64,000 nucleotides of DNA from Limnomonas spitsbergensis (Eukaryota; Chlorophyta; Chlorophyceae; Chlamydomonadales), in the NCBI GenBank assembly GCA_037349105.1, contig JAYJMM010000041.1, positions 3,038,001 to 3,102,000 of the forward strand. Direction: 5' to 3'. The translations under genes were made by a program, and so were the position numbers. Positions 9,001 through 18,529 of this stretch are shown here, piece by piece. Positions within the stretch are counted from its first letter, which is position 1. Every line of letters starts with the position of its first letter. The notes under the pieces are model-generated. The model was not told the origin of the DNA. It did not search any database and was given only the letters and a program-made list of their open reading frames with translations.

Positions 9001-11650
9001 GAGGAGATCTGTCCCCCCTCTAGACCCAAGGGGAGATCTCTCCCCCCTCTGGACCCAAAGGGAGATCTCTCCCCCCTCTAGACCCAAGGGGAGATCTCTC
9101 CCCCCTCTAGACCCAAGGGGAGATCTCTCCCCCCTCTAGACCCAAGGGGAGATCTCTCCCCCCTCTATACCCAGGGGGAGATCTCTCCCCTCTCTAGACG
9201 GAAGGGCAGATCTCTCCCCTTTCAGACCTTAGGGGGAGCCCCCCCCTAAGATCCAAGGGTTCATCTCTAGCCCTCTGGAACGAAAGGGGAAACTGGCCAA
9301 AACTGAGTCACACCAAGGTCCATGGGTGCAGATCCAGCCTCAGAGTAGCAGTCATGCCCCTAAGGGGTCTCCATTCTTAATATTCAAGAGCAGAAAACCT
9401 ACTTTGGTAGGCCGCTGGGCAGCCACCACAGGGCCAATCGGGACCAAACCTTGATCAGCCTACGGCCAGTGGCCCTAGCTCAGAGGCATGCTTCACACCC
9501 TACCGAGGGCTATCATGTAGCTGAATTATAGCCAAAGTTATCCAAAATAAAGAGTGGCCTCCCTCTATGCCTCCCCGCTGATGCTGTCCTTCTGGATTAT
9601 CCATTTAATTTGACTCAAACAGCAGGCACCTTGTTGCGCCGCACCCCCACTATCCTAGGTACAACGATGAAGCTGAAGTGTAGCTGAGCATGCTTCAAAT
9701 AATATTGCCATGATCTCATGTTTGCATGCCTGCATGTGGAAATTGAGAGCGACCCCCTACCATGCGTGATGTCATGACTGCATGGCTGCATGCGGACATT
9801 GAGAGCGTCCCTTCCATGCGTGATGTCATGACTGCATGGCTGCATGCGGACATTGAGGGCCTCCCTGCCAAGCATGATCTTATGATCATGACTGCATGAC
9901 TGCATGGCTACTCTTGGAAAATCAGCGCCTCCCAGCCATATGTGATCTACTGATCTCATGCCTGCACGTCTGCATGCCCATGTGACTGAATGCTGACAAT
10001 CAGGGCCTCCCAGCCATGCTTCCCCAAAAGCCAAGCTCTGCAAGCGCCTGAACTATGCTATGCTTCCTCCTGCGCCCCCGCTCCCTAGCGCCTTCTTTCC
10101 ATCTCTTTGCTCCTCCAGTGCTCGAGTCAGTCAGTGATGAAATATTTACATGTTGCATGCCGGCCTTCTGCAGGGAGTGGTGGCGGGGCATTCGCGGGGG
10201 TCGGTGTCTATAATGACCCTACTATGGTTATGAGGGACATTGTGTTCCTTACCCTGCGATGCTTGGCAAGGTCTAAGACCCATATTGAGCGTGATAAGAT
10301 ACCCTCCCCCCCCCTACGAGGGGGGGGGGTGTAACTCATGGCACAGTTACCAGCAACGAGTTAAGCAGCCTATCTCACACTAGTGACGGATACTACGGTA
10401 TTGCCGCGAATGATTACATTGATAATTCGTTTATATCTGTTCCAATAGACCCGCTACAAGGCTTTTGGCCTGTTGCTTGCTGGACCTCAGGGAATAGTGG
10501 CGGTGGCCCATGTCTGATCCGCAGTAACTATCCCACTGTGTATATGCTTTACCTCCCCTCATAATTAACATATGCTAGGGGTGAGTTGCACATTGTCTTC
10601 CGAGATGTCAAACATCATTGCCGACTTTTCTGTAAGACATCGAGAGTTTTGGTTCATTATTTGCCCTGAGATCAGCATGTAGAGGGGAAATGAATTCATG
10701 TTTGAAGGAAGGGTATTGAAATCGGCGGTGACAGCCTCTGAAGAACATACATTTGCCCATCCCAATTTCTTTAGTATACTAGGTAACAACGCAGCATTGC
10801 CCCCTGTGTACTGCTGGCTGAACCGGAGAAATTGTTGGTGGTGGTCTATGCCCCAGACCTGCTGTACGCTCACCTGCTGCTTCCTGAGCCTGAGGGATTT
10901 CTGGTGGTGTTCATATCCCCTGCTCGCTGCACAACCACCTGTTGTTTGCTGAACTTCTGGGAGTATTGGTGGTGGTGGTGGTCCATGCCCCAGACCTGCC
11001 GCACGCTCACCGGCTGCTTGCTGAGCCCAAGGGATACTGTAACGTGGTACATGCCCCCTGCCTGATTCATGCTCACCTGCTGCTTGCTGAACTTCTGGGA
11101 GTATTGGTGGTGGTCCAGGCCTCCTGCCTGCTGCACACTCATGAACGCAGCGCGGCTCTTGCCATGTCCGTCCACCGGCGCATCAAAAGACATGTAAGGT
11201 CCCAGCGATGGGGTGGTCCACGTTCGCGGCGGTGAAGCATCAAACCTGCATGCACCATGCGACGAGTCAGCGCCATGCTGCCATGGCTGAAGATCGCAAT
11301 GTTGTCTGCAGAGCAAGTCAGCTACAATTCAGCTACATGACGACCGCCTTCAGCCAGGGAGCATGGTGCAGCATGCCCCGTTGCTGAGGTCACCAGCCGT
11401 AGGCTGTTTAAGATTAGGTCCCAATCGGTGCAGCGGTGGCTGCCCAGCAGCACCCTCTCCTAATGTGGTATGGTGCATGCTGAAAATAACACTACTGCAG
11501 TGCTGCCATGGCCATCTGCTGCCCATTCCCCCAGGTGCCCGGGGGGGATGTGCGGGGCCTTACGAGTGCCTACCCTTGCTTATGCCCGCGAGGTCCTCCG
11601 ACGTCGTTAGCCGGTATGCGGGGCAGTCGCTCCCCCTGATGCGGCTCCAT
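96..11650 (-). CDS. CDKL-like protein kinase with very long N-terminal extension (5' six exons, continues off left edge)
   Basis: Six exons rebuilt from splice sites and phase: 11574-11650 (ATG at 11650), 11077-11245, 6626-6838, 3717-4880, 1294-2919 and 96-335. The first intron is phase 2 and all later ones phase 0, so 1,163 codons join without a stop. The last exon encodes a kinase N-lobe start: a KYMVQQVVGEGAYG segment (glycine loop GEGAYG) then VAIK with the ATP-anchoring lysine, ending at a GTGAGT donor. The loop context matches CDKL kinases (family knowledge); in Chlamydomonas such kinases (LF5, FLS1) control flagellar length. Exons 1-5 are low-complexity: Gln/His-rich, Ala-rich runs, a Pro/Gly stretch and an acidic Glu run. 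CDKL proteins normally begin with the kinase domain, so an N-terminal extension of about 1,130 residues is unusual; two adjacent genes cannot be excluded, though uniform phases favour one. The catalytic loop and C-lobe lie beyond position 1. Confidence 0.72.
370..450 (-). repeat. Two extra copies of the kinase exon 6 acceptor
   Basis: The true acceptor at 336-356 reads (minus strand) pyrimidine tract, CCCCCAG, then GGTGTCGAG. Two further copies lie upstream in the intron, near 418-441 (CTCCCCCAGGGTGTCGAG) and 374-398 (CTCCCCTAGGGTTTCGAG), spaced about 45 bp. Both keep an AG, so they are possible cryptic acceptors. Confidence 0.6.
796..1020 (-). repeat. Two diverged copies of the kinase exon 5 donor region
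   Basis: The true exon 5 end (1294) reads GATGGAG then GTGCTGTCGGTG on the minus strand. A copy near 805-845 keeps GATGGAG followed by GTGCTGTTGGTG, with an intact GT. A copy near 970-1012 has lost it (GATGGAC then GCC). Similarity covers about 45-50 bp on both sides of the junction. Confidence 0.6.
1047..1125 (+). repeat. Partial copy of dispersed short repeat R1
   Basis: Carries the family core: CAGTGGCCGT, a GTCAAG block, GGTCCCCATCGGCCCAGTG and TGATGGCCATCC. Other members lie at 9.4, 11.3, 13.4, 24.1, 28.4 and 49.6 kb. A second fragment of the 3' core follows at 1198-1225. Confidence 0.55.
1108..1210 (-). repeat. Dispersed short repeat R2 (SINE-like, LINE-tail family)
   Basis: The reverse complement begins GGTAACGGCGCGGATGTGGC, runs through TTTCCTTAAC and ends in a T/C-rich tail. 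It matches the DNA just downstream of the LINE ORF at 47.5 kb and copies at 5.07 and 5.67 kb. Confidence 0.65.
3053..3350. repeat. 23-bp minisatellite, about 12 units
   Basis: Tandem units built on CACACAGAAGCAGGACCCTTG, nearly identical, within the intron between kinase exons 4 and 5. Unlike the other arrays in this gene I see no match to the adjacent splice junction. Confidence 0.9.
3590..3708. repeat. Degenerate 37-40 bp repeats beside the kinase exon 4 donor
   Basis: Three or four blocks carrying CCCCGTCCCCT and TGCCCTTCCT motifs lie directly downstream (minus strand) of the donor at 3716. One block shares GCAGCGCT with the exon end, suggesting but not proving descent from the junction. 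Confidence 0.45.
4887..5065 (-). repeat. Three ~58-bp tandem copies abutting the kinase exon 4 acceptor
   Basis: On the minus strand the acceptor region has a CCTACCACCC pyrimidine block followed by TGTACAG. Two upstream copies keep CCCTAACACCACCC and CCCTACCACCCCCC. Each unit also contains a TTTCTTTCTTA tract like the tail of repeat R2, so the array may have grown from an R2 tail inserted next to the splice site. Confidence 0.55.
5066..5140 (-). repeat. R2 short repeat copy
   Basis: Reverse complement contains GCGGATGTGGC, CCCCTTAAC and a GTAGCTTTCTTTCTTT tail, matching R2 members at 1.1, 5.7 and 47.5 kb. Confidence 0.6.
5668..5768 (+). repeat. R2 short repeat copy with (TTTC)n tail
   Basis: Begins GGTAACAGTGCGGATGTGGC, contains CCTTAACCCACACGCCC and ends AGGGCG followed by a run of TTTC units. 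This is the cleanest copy outside the 47.5-kb LINE tail. No terminal inverted repeats are visible. Confidence 0.7.
6010..6225 (+). repeat. Dispersed repeat R3 (also at 32.73-32.93 kb)
   Basis: Shares a series of blocks with 32735-32930 in the same order: CATACCCC-type run, CCGCCT, GAACTTGG, AACCTTAAT, AGAATTC, GGGGAC and AATCAGCTCA. A looser relative lies at 33.76-33.91 kb. No coding sequence was seen. Confidence 0.45.
6240..6612. repeat. Poly-C tract and CA/TG-rich simple repeats
   Basis: Two long C homopolymers at 6248-6280 and a CACACA/CAGACA microsatellite at 6538-6608. The latter sits just downstream (minus strand) of the kinase exon 3 donor at 6625. Confidence 0.85.
6820..7745 (-). repeat. 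70-bp minisatellite made of the kinase exon 3 acceptor
   Basis: About 12-13 units of 70 bp. Read on the minus strand each unit holds ATGATCCCGACAG (intron end) followed by GCCTTCTACCCCTC and GTGTCCAAC, which is the first stretch of exon 3 (starts 6838, residues AFYPSVSN). The array is thus tandem duplication of intron 3' end plus exon 5' end. Units near the exon keep CAGGCC; most distal ones read CATGCC, losing the AG. The far end (7600-7745) is increasingly diverged. Confidence 0.85.
7905..9240. repeat. 28-29 bp tandem array with internal palindrome, about 45 units
   Basis: Units follow TCTAGACCCAAGG then GGAGATCTCTCCCCCC. Each contains the near-palindrome GGGGAGATCTCTCCCC, so either strand could fold into short hairpins. 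Variants (GATATC, CATCCC) recur at intervals of several units, indicating higher-order duplication of blocks. It lies in the intron between kinase exons 2 and 3. Confidence 0.92.
9408..9545 (-). repeat. Near full-length R1 short repeat
   Basis: Reverse complement runs AATTCAGCTACA, AGCATGCC, GGCCACTGGCCGTAGGCTG, TCAAGGTTTGGTCCC, TGGTGGCTGCCCAGCGGCC and TACCAAAGTAGG. These blocks appear in the same order at 11.31, 24.14 and 28.41 kb. No terminal inverted repeats or A-tail are obvious. Confidence 0.7.
9700..10020. repeat. ~60-bp tandem repeat, about five units
   Basis: Units share CATGACTGCATGGCTGCATG, GACATTGAGAGCG or CAGGGCCTCCC, and CCATGCGTGAT. The two central units are nearly identical and the outer ones diverged. 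Lies in the intron between kinase exons 2 and 3. Confidence 0.75.
10808..11076 (-). repeat. Four in-frame copies of the kinase exon 2 3' end and donor
   Basis: Exon 2 ends (minus strand) with residues MSVQQAGGLDHHQYSQKF and SKQQ, then GTGAGC. The intron continues with copies of 66-72 nt, such as VRQVWGMDHHHHQYSQKF. Later junctions read CCG then GTGAGC, CAG then GTGGTT, and CAG then GTGAGC. Unit lengths are multiples of three, so the frame stays open through three copies. Use of the later donors would lengthen this Gln/His-rich segment. Confidence 0.75.
11313..11475 (+). repeat. R1 short repeat copy
   Basis: Contains CAATTCAGCTACA, CAGCATGCCCCGTTGCTGAG, CACCAGCCGTAGGCTG, GGTCCCAATCGG and GGTGGCTGCCCAGC. 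It lies in the intron between kinase exons 1 and 2. Confidence 0.65.
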
Positions 11651-14192
11651 CGTGCTGACGCCTCAAGCGTCCTCAGAGGGCTGAGTGCGGGAGGGTGTGC
11701 TATTGCATTTTCGACACGGCATGTATAATCTCAGTTCTGGAAGCATGACAGTTGAGCTTTTAAGCCATCGTGCTGCTCGTGCATCTCCCAAGCTTTGATG
11801 AATTATGCTCAAAACTTTCGAAGGTTTCGCCGGAACATCGTACGATTCATTCGTTAGTGAATTAAATTTATTGGCTAGCCATCAGATATTTGCAGCAGCA
11901 ACAGGAGTCACCAGCTAGACAGCAATCGAAAGGCTGTACAGGTGAGTACTGCCTTGATGGTCGGTAACATTTGCTGGAAAATAGAGCACGTTTCAGGACT
12001 CCAGAACTTCCACCTGGCCTGGTTTATTATTATAATTAAATTAAGTGAACTATGTCCAGAAATAAGCCGAGATCGGAAGTAGATGCGCAGGTCGGTAGTA
12101 GATGCGCAGGTTTGCAGTGCCCAGTAAGGCCAATACCCACAGCCATGGACAGCATGGAGACTGACAGCCACATTCCATGGAATGCCACACCTAAAGCTCA
12201 AGAAGAGTCAGAGCCAAAGCACACGGAGAGCTGCTAATGCACGTGCAGAGCACACAAAGAGACCAGCAAACTGGACTGCTTCAATATAGGTATCCCCTGA
12301 ACCCACTCAGGTGAAATCAGGTGTAAAATTATGCCATGATCAGATACCATACCCACCCCTGCAGCCTGCCCAGCTGGCCAGCTCTGAGATTCCAGTTCCG
12401 GCTGCGGGCATTCTCTGCACGGCATGGCGGCACGGTATGGCTTCCACCAATCCCGCTGTACCAGCTGGATCAGCAGCTCCTTGATGATCCTTCAGCTGGC
12501 GGGGTACGCCGGCCCCACAGCCTGGAGCAACCGCTGAAGCAGGCTGGACTGCGTCTTGTTATTGAGGCCTTGCTGCGGCTGGAGGTGGGTAGTGGGCACT
12601 AGTGGCCTACACCACAGCTCCGTAGTTGGCCGTATGCGCTGGAAGCTCGTTGGAACCCTGATACCCCGCTATGTCTCTTCTTTTGAGTTCAATAGACTGG
12701 CAAATGTGGAAAACAGTTATGAACTTGAAATATCTGAACTAAAGGTTGGAGCTTTGGAGCTAGACTGGAATCTGGCTGGAGGATAGTCTTGATAAATCAG
12801 CAAGCACACGCGTCTTGGATTCATTGCATATTTCAGGAGCCTTTTTGAGCTGGGCCCAGAGGTAAAATGTCATTACCGTACCGTATACTTATTTCAGGGT
12901 GCTTCACTTAAATAAAAGTTAGCTGCATCACAGCCAAGAGCCAGGCTTGGCTGGAATTTCCTACCATCTCTGGCCAGTAGCTATGCAGGGTAGGACACAT
13001 CGCCATGTAAGAGGATAAGGTTTGCCGAAGGGGGTCTTGGCGATGCATTCCCTGGGCTACTGTGCCCCATACTTGTATGCCCAGTATGTGCTACAGAATA
13101 GCAAACCTTGAGCAGTTGCAATGGGCGAGTGGTTAGTCTGAGTGTTATGAGGGCTTTCCTATATTGACTACTCAGGGGCTCTATCTCTTATTATCCTCTT
13201 GTGCTCTCTTCTTCTGCTTGGATGTGCAATTTTTCTCTCGCAGGGCTATTGAAGGACACACCTCCGGCACCCAACTGGTAAGAACCCTGAATGCCCACTC
13301 ACACACACACAAATGGACGTGGGGTCCTGATGTTGCAACATTTTCTTCACCGGGATCACTTTCGCAACAACCGGTCCTGAGTCCTGACCACTGGCCGTAG
13401 GCTGGTCAAGGCTTGGTCCCAAGTTCCCCAATGATGGCTAAAATATGGATTTGTGTGCAGTAAAATAAACACGGCCTTGATTCTCTCGCCCTTTCTTTCT
13501 TTTTGGCCTCCCTTCTGTTTCAAACCAGGCATGTGTCCCAGCCTTCAAGGCATTTAGGCTTTCAAGTTATCGTATGAGCAGGGCCCAGATAGAGGAGTGT
13601 AACGTCATTCACTACAATGTAAACTGGTGAGATCCGATGGGGGGAGACTTTCGAGACGGCAGGATCTTGAGCTGGCTGCCAGAGCCTCGCAAAACCTATG
13701 GCTAGCCCTTCGATGTGGCATCATCTGTGAGGTTCCGGTCTGGCACGGGGGTCAGGTTTTAGAGTTGACCCGAGTCTCAAAGTTTTGGGGTTGACGCCTG
13801 GGGCTGACGCGGATTTCGACGATACCGTTGTTGTGCGTGACAGATGTAACGCGTACTGGTATGGCGGTATCTGGCCAGCTTATCAACCGAATTCGCAAAT
13901 CTTTCGCACGCAGTGCATCTGGGCTTCTATCAATTGAAGAAACACACACACGCGTACACACACAATGACGCAGCGTCCAGGGCGACGACGGCTCCGCGCC
14001 CAGAACATTCATCTGGTGCGGCCAAACCACCGGCCAAGCCGCGGGCACTGCCGAATAACTGGTGAGATTATTACCGATTTTCGTCCATCTCGACCGATCT
14101 GAAAAGAAAAGAAAAGAGAACGCCGATGCGGCGTGGATTTTGGGAAGTACAGGTTGACGAGACGCCCAAGCCCCGGTCTGTTTACCCTTATA
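11651..14192. other. Intergenic region with retroelement scraps
   Basis: No convincing gene. It lies upstream of the kinase start codon. Seen: a LINE 3'-end scrap at 12846-12880 (GGGCCCAGAGGTAAAATG) and another at 13572-13605 (GGGCCCAGATAGAGGAGTG), both resembling the ends of the LINE copies at 35.6 and 63.9 kb. A 5'-truncated R1 copy lies at 13368-13440 and a CA microsatellite at 13298. Confidence 0.5.
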
Positions 14193-14202
14193 GGGAGAAA
14201 GG

Positions 14203-15030
14203 AGGTATCGATCTCCCTTAAAAACGTACTTTTACTCTCCAACGTTTCAGTCAAATGACATGGCATTATTTGCCAACGTTCGCAAGTGAGTGACGTCATT
14301 TTTCCTAAGTCCGTCATCTTTGAAGAGGAGCGCATGCCATTAAATTCTTGCATTACTTGTTATTTATCGACCTCGATTCCGATCGTACCAAGTGCCCAGA
14401 GGGCCTCCATAAAAGCGGGGGTATTGCAGGCGAGGGTGGACTAATCGCTGCTGCAGCCCATCCTGATGAGGAGCGATTATCTAAAGCTGCCGGTACTACT
14501 TTTACTGGTACGAAGCGTGCCTGAACCTTCGCCTACTACAAGAGCATTCACTGCATTTTGGTGTGCAGTTTAGCCCACATGCACAGCATTGAGCCAGCGA
14601 ACACAGCATCCCACCCTTTTTAAGCAACATCTTACATGCATGCGCAGCTTCCACCAGCACTGGCAGCCCCCGAATGCATGCCCAGCCCCCTGCATGCATG
14701 CACGTTACCCTCCCGCTTGCATGCACTACCGGACTACCCCCCGGCCGCATGCGCACCGCTTGCATGCACAGCTCCCACCCACATGCACACTGCCTACATG
14801 CACACACCCCTGCCCACATGCACAGCATCCCGCCTGCTTGCAGAGCGCCCCACACGCATGCGCGTTCCTTGCATGCACAGGTCCTCGCTTGCATTCACAT
14901 CACGTAGCCGCGCTCGCGACCCTCCACCTGCATTCTTAGCTCCTTCCCACATGCAAACACCCCGCCCGCATACGCACTACCCCCCGTCTGCCAACATTGC
15001 AACATCTCTCGTGACTGTATGCTAGAGAAC
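14203..15030 (+). repeat. Left terminal inverted repeat of the Mutator-like element
   Basis: Pairs with the right arm at about 18530-19289 plus 20951-21016. The inner half is a ~25-bp tandem motif around GCATGCACAG/CCCGCATGC, which explains the many His/Cys/Pro-rich open frames here; they are not genes. Confidence 0.85.
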
Positions 15031-15164
15031 CCAGCCAAGGATCCACGAGTCATGAACATTCTCACTGGCTGCAGTTCACGGGGGGATCTGGTCCGCATCT
15101 GCGAGAATACCGGCGATGATTTCTCTGCATGATCCAGGACAGAGGAGGGGCTAACGACTCACAG

Positions 15165-15600
15165 CTGCTCTGCAAAGAGGTGTGGCCAGACATGCGGCCA
15201 TATCTCGTGGGGGGACCAGAAGCTGCCTGACATGACATGTGGCGTCTTCAGGTTGGGTGGACTGCTGAAGGTCAAGTTGCATACCCGTATGCACCGTGCT
15301 TTAATCCCGCCTGGGCGTTTCGAGGCAGATGGATCAGAGTTTGCCTTGCTGAGGTAAATTTGCCCTGGGCTAGACTGTAAATTCACTAACCCGAAGCTTT
15401 TCTATAAACAGGGGCAAATGTACATCACGAGTGGATTTAAACAGAGCATGCCATGGATCAAGCCTTTGTAATGTATCACTTTCTCTTTCCCATACCCCGC
15501 TTAGGTACAGCCCCATGTGCTTCTTCTCGTATGAGGTCATGTGTGACTGGTCAGCGCAATGTATCGGCTTGTGGAACTTCTACCGCAACTTGCTGCTCAG
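15165..15600 (+). CDS. Unrecognised spliced exons inside the Mutator-like element
   Basis: An exon at 15165-15353 opens after CTCACAG and ends at AG/GTAAAT. It encodes SAKRCGQTCGHISWGDQKLP and later KLHTRMHRALIPPGRF. It splices in phase to 15412 (after AAACAG). A further piece near 15505-15599 encodes MCFFSYEVMCDWSAQ and NFYRNLLLR. The RCGQTCGH cluster could bind zinc. I recognise no transposase family. A gene fragment captured by the transposon is the main alternative. Confidence 0.35.
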
Positions 15601-15687
15601 GTCAGTCAGATATCCTGAACTGCCACTTGCAAACAAAAAGGTGCAACCCAGGGTACACTACACGTGTTTTTTTAGGGAGCCTCTACT

Positions 15688-16089
15688 GTGATTCAGCTAA
15701 GGCCCGAGGATCCACGTGCATCAAGCCCTGTTTTGCCCGGGCCACCGGCCGTAGGATGGTCAAGGTTTGGCACATTGCACCTGCTCCATTTGCTCAGATT
15801 TACCCTTCGAAGGTATCACATAGTGCCTATGACAGGCTCCATAGAGGTCACTGCGGCCGTTGTTGCATCAGCAAAGCAGCGCTTGCTCAGCAACGAGTCG
15901 CCGCTTTTTCGGCGTGCCACGCTTGACGTCATCATGCAGCAGTATGATGGTATCACAATTGGCTTTCACCATGACCGGTGTTGCATCGCGGCCCCTTGTT
16001 TGGCAGATCTTGAGGCGCTGCTTGTTTTGGGGTCAAGCTTCAAGAACAGTGCTTTGTCCAGGACCATAGCCACCGTATATCACGGCTAG
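15688..16089 (+). CDS. Hypothetical 133-codon open frame within the transposon
   Basis: Encodes segments such as GSIEVTAAVVASAKQRLLSN and RRATLDVIMQQYDGI, with protein-like composition unlike the surrounding repeats. The GTG start is arbitrary, so it is probably one exon of a longer gene. Just before it lies an R1 fragment (15733-15780 overlaps the start). Function unknown. Confidence 0.25.
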   Translation: MIQLRPEDPRASSPVLPGPPAVGWSRFGTLHLLHLLRFTLRRYHIVPMTGSIEVTAAVVASAKQRLLSNESPLFRRATLDVIMQQYDGITIGFHHDRCCIAAPCLADLEALLVLGSSFKNSALSRTIATVYHG

Positions 16090-16489
16090 CCCTCGTGCAA
16101 GACAGCAGCTACTCTGCTGGTATCTCTGAGGAGAAGCTTGATGACTTGAGAGCTGCTTTCGCTAGGATGCGCAGCGACCGCTCCGGGCATTCACCAAAAC
16201 TAATCAGGAGTTTGGAGAGCAACTGCGGATACATGTCTCATATTGTTTTCCTTCTGTGTGTGCGGTACTGTGTGCACCACATGAACACAGTTCAGAGGGA
16301 GAAGGAGTCAGGGGAGCGCTTCTTTGCGAAGTGACAAAAAACTTCAGCCTATCTTAAGTTGTCTATGCTTGGCTCGTATTTCCGGCAATATTGAGGTTTC
16401 CGTCATGTAATATACAGTGGTTTTGAACTTGACTCAACAGCCTTACCCAGTGAAAGTGGCTTAGCAACAGTATCCCTCAATGGCATAAC

Positions 16490-17240
16490 AGTATCACAAG
16501 GATCCACACTCAAGATTTCAACCTTCAACCCAGCTTGGGTCTTCTAGAGTGACATGCTGGGGGTGCATCAGTGAATTTATGATTCCAGTCTACAGCCCGG
16601 CTTAGGTCTCCTAGAGTGGCAAGCCTAGGGGCATCGACACAAATTAGATTTCAGTTTAACCCCGTGCTTGGGATTCCTCGAGTGGCATGCTTGTGGCTCA
16701 CCAACATAATAAAGATTTCAGTCTACAGCATTGCTCACGTCTCCTAGAGTGGCATGTTTAGGGCGCATCGGCGTAATTAAGATTCCAGTCTAAGACCCTG
16801 CTTGGGTCTCCTAGAGTGGCATGTCTAGGGCGCATCAGCATAATGAAGATTTCAGTCTAAGACCCTGCTTGGGTCTCCTAGAGTGGCATGTCTAGGGCGC
16901 ATCCGCATAATTAAGATTTCAGTCTAAAGCCTTGCTCACGTCTCCTATGGTGCATACCTGGGCACATCAGCATAATTAAGATTTCAGTCTAGAGACCTCC
17001 TCGGGTCTTCTAGAGTGGCATGTCTAGGGTGCATCAGCATAATTAAAATTTCAGTATTCAGCCTTGCTTGGGTCTCCTATGGTGCATACCTGGGGCAAAT
17101 CAGCATAATTGTGATAAAATATCTGAAGCTGTAATACCGTCACATGAATCCTGAACTAAACAAATTTCGAGGGGAAAACAGGAAACCAAGATTTCAGTCA
17201 GAAGCCCCGCTCAAAGCTACTTGAGAGGCATGTCTCGTGC
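16490..17240. repeat. ~67-bp tandem array, about nine units
   Basis: Units share CTTGGGTCTCCTAGAGTGGC, ATGTCTAGGG, GCATCAGCATAATTAAGAT and TTCAGTCTA. Central units (16740-16960) are nearly identical and flanks diverged. Inside the Mutator-like element. Confidence 0.85.
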
Positions 17241-17849
17241 GTATCAAGCAAAATGAAGGTGCCTCAAACATCATGAAACAAAGGGCATGGCTAGGCAATA
17301 TAGTCTGCATAGTGAATCCGCTTAAAAATACAAAATAAAAGGTGGGAATGAGACCCGACTGAGCAGGTTGGTTGCGCATCATGACGCGCGCAATGACACC
17401 CACTGCGAACTTGGTTGACTCCTCTCCTAGGGGGTAGTCTGGTAGATGGCCCATGCCAAATTCCTTCCATCTAGGCCCAAAGGCTGCACAAAAGCTATCA
17501 AGATTTCTGGGCTAGTGCCAATGTAAAGAGCTGCCTCCTGGACTGATGCGGACATGCTCTCTTCAGATGAACCAGGGGGAGGAAGGCTGTTGGGGCTGCA
17601 GGGGCTACATGGGCTGTGGGGGTAGCAGGGGTGGCCATGATAGCAGCTGGTTCTCTGAATGGCATGATTCTCTGAATGAACTCCGCTAGCCGCTCGCATA
17701 TCCGTAACACATTCAAATGCAAGCTCCCAATGGAGCTTGCACCCGTTTCGGCTAATGAATAAATGTACAACATGGCTTGCTGTTTCTAAAGGGTCTGCCT
17801 CACAACCTTCTGCCTCGCTAACAGCTTCGAGCAGGGGCATGAGCATGCC

Positions 17850-18490
17850 GGCATGCGCTGCACGTGAGGACGGGTTGCTGTGATGCACATTCCCGCCCGT
17901 ATGCACATTCCCCGCCCAAATGCAGTGACCCATGCATGTGCATGCAGGCTAGGGTCTGTGCATGCTGGCCATGGTCTATATGCATACGGGCTGTGCGCAT
18001 ACGGACGGGGGTTGTACATCCGGACAGGCTGTACAAACGGGCGGGAATGTGCACGTGGACGAGAGTCTGCATATGTTGGCGGGGCGCATAGCTTACGGGT
18101 TGGGAATGCGGGTGGGGGGCTGTGCGTGCAAGCGTGGGGCTGCGCAAACGGGCGGAGAGCCGCCCATTTGGGCGGGACTTGCGCACACAGATAAGGGCCT
18201 GTGCATACGGGCAGTGCCTACGGGTGGATAACAGTGTATGCAGATGGGGGATGGGGGACCGTGCGGGCGGATGGGGATAACATTGCATACAGGTGGGGGT
18301 CTGCAGAATGCGGAATGTGAATGGGGATGGGGGGCAGTACCAGCGGATGGGAGTAACAGTACATACAAGTGGGGGCCTGTGCATACGGGCTGTGTCTATG
18401 GGTGGGTAACAGTGAAAGCCGATGGGGGACTGGGGGGCCGATCGGGCGTGCGGGAAATGTGCATGGGGGTGTGGACTGTGTACACAGGTA
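17850..18490. repeat. Short degenerate tandem repeats (~24 bp) next to the right TIR
   Basis: Recurring CGGGCGGGAATGTGCA / TGTGCATACGGGC motifs. They resemble the internal motif of the TIRs in opposite orientation and seem to be an inward extension of the right arm. Confidence 0.6.
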
Positions 18491-18529
18491 GGGGATGGCT
18501 CATGTGGTTGAAAGACCGTTTATGAGGGC

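Noticed and set aside
7905..9240. CRISPR-like array
   Set aside because: Units are directly adjacent without unique spacers, and the genome is eukaryotic with introns. It is a minisatellite.
13115..13200. Possible tRNA from GGGCGAGTGGTTAGTCTGAG
   Set aside because: Resembles an A box, but no B box or cloverleaf follows at the right distance.
14502..15025. Cys/His-rich and Pro-rich open frames
   Set aside because: They fall in the tandem-repeat part of the left TIR and reappear in mirror image in the right TIR.
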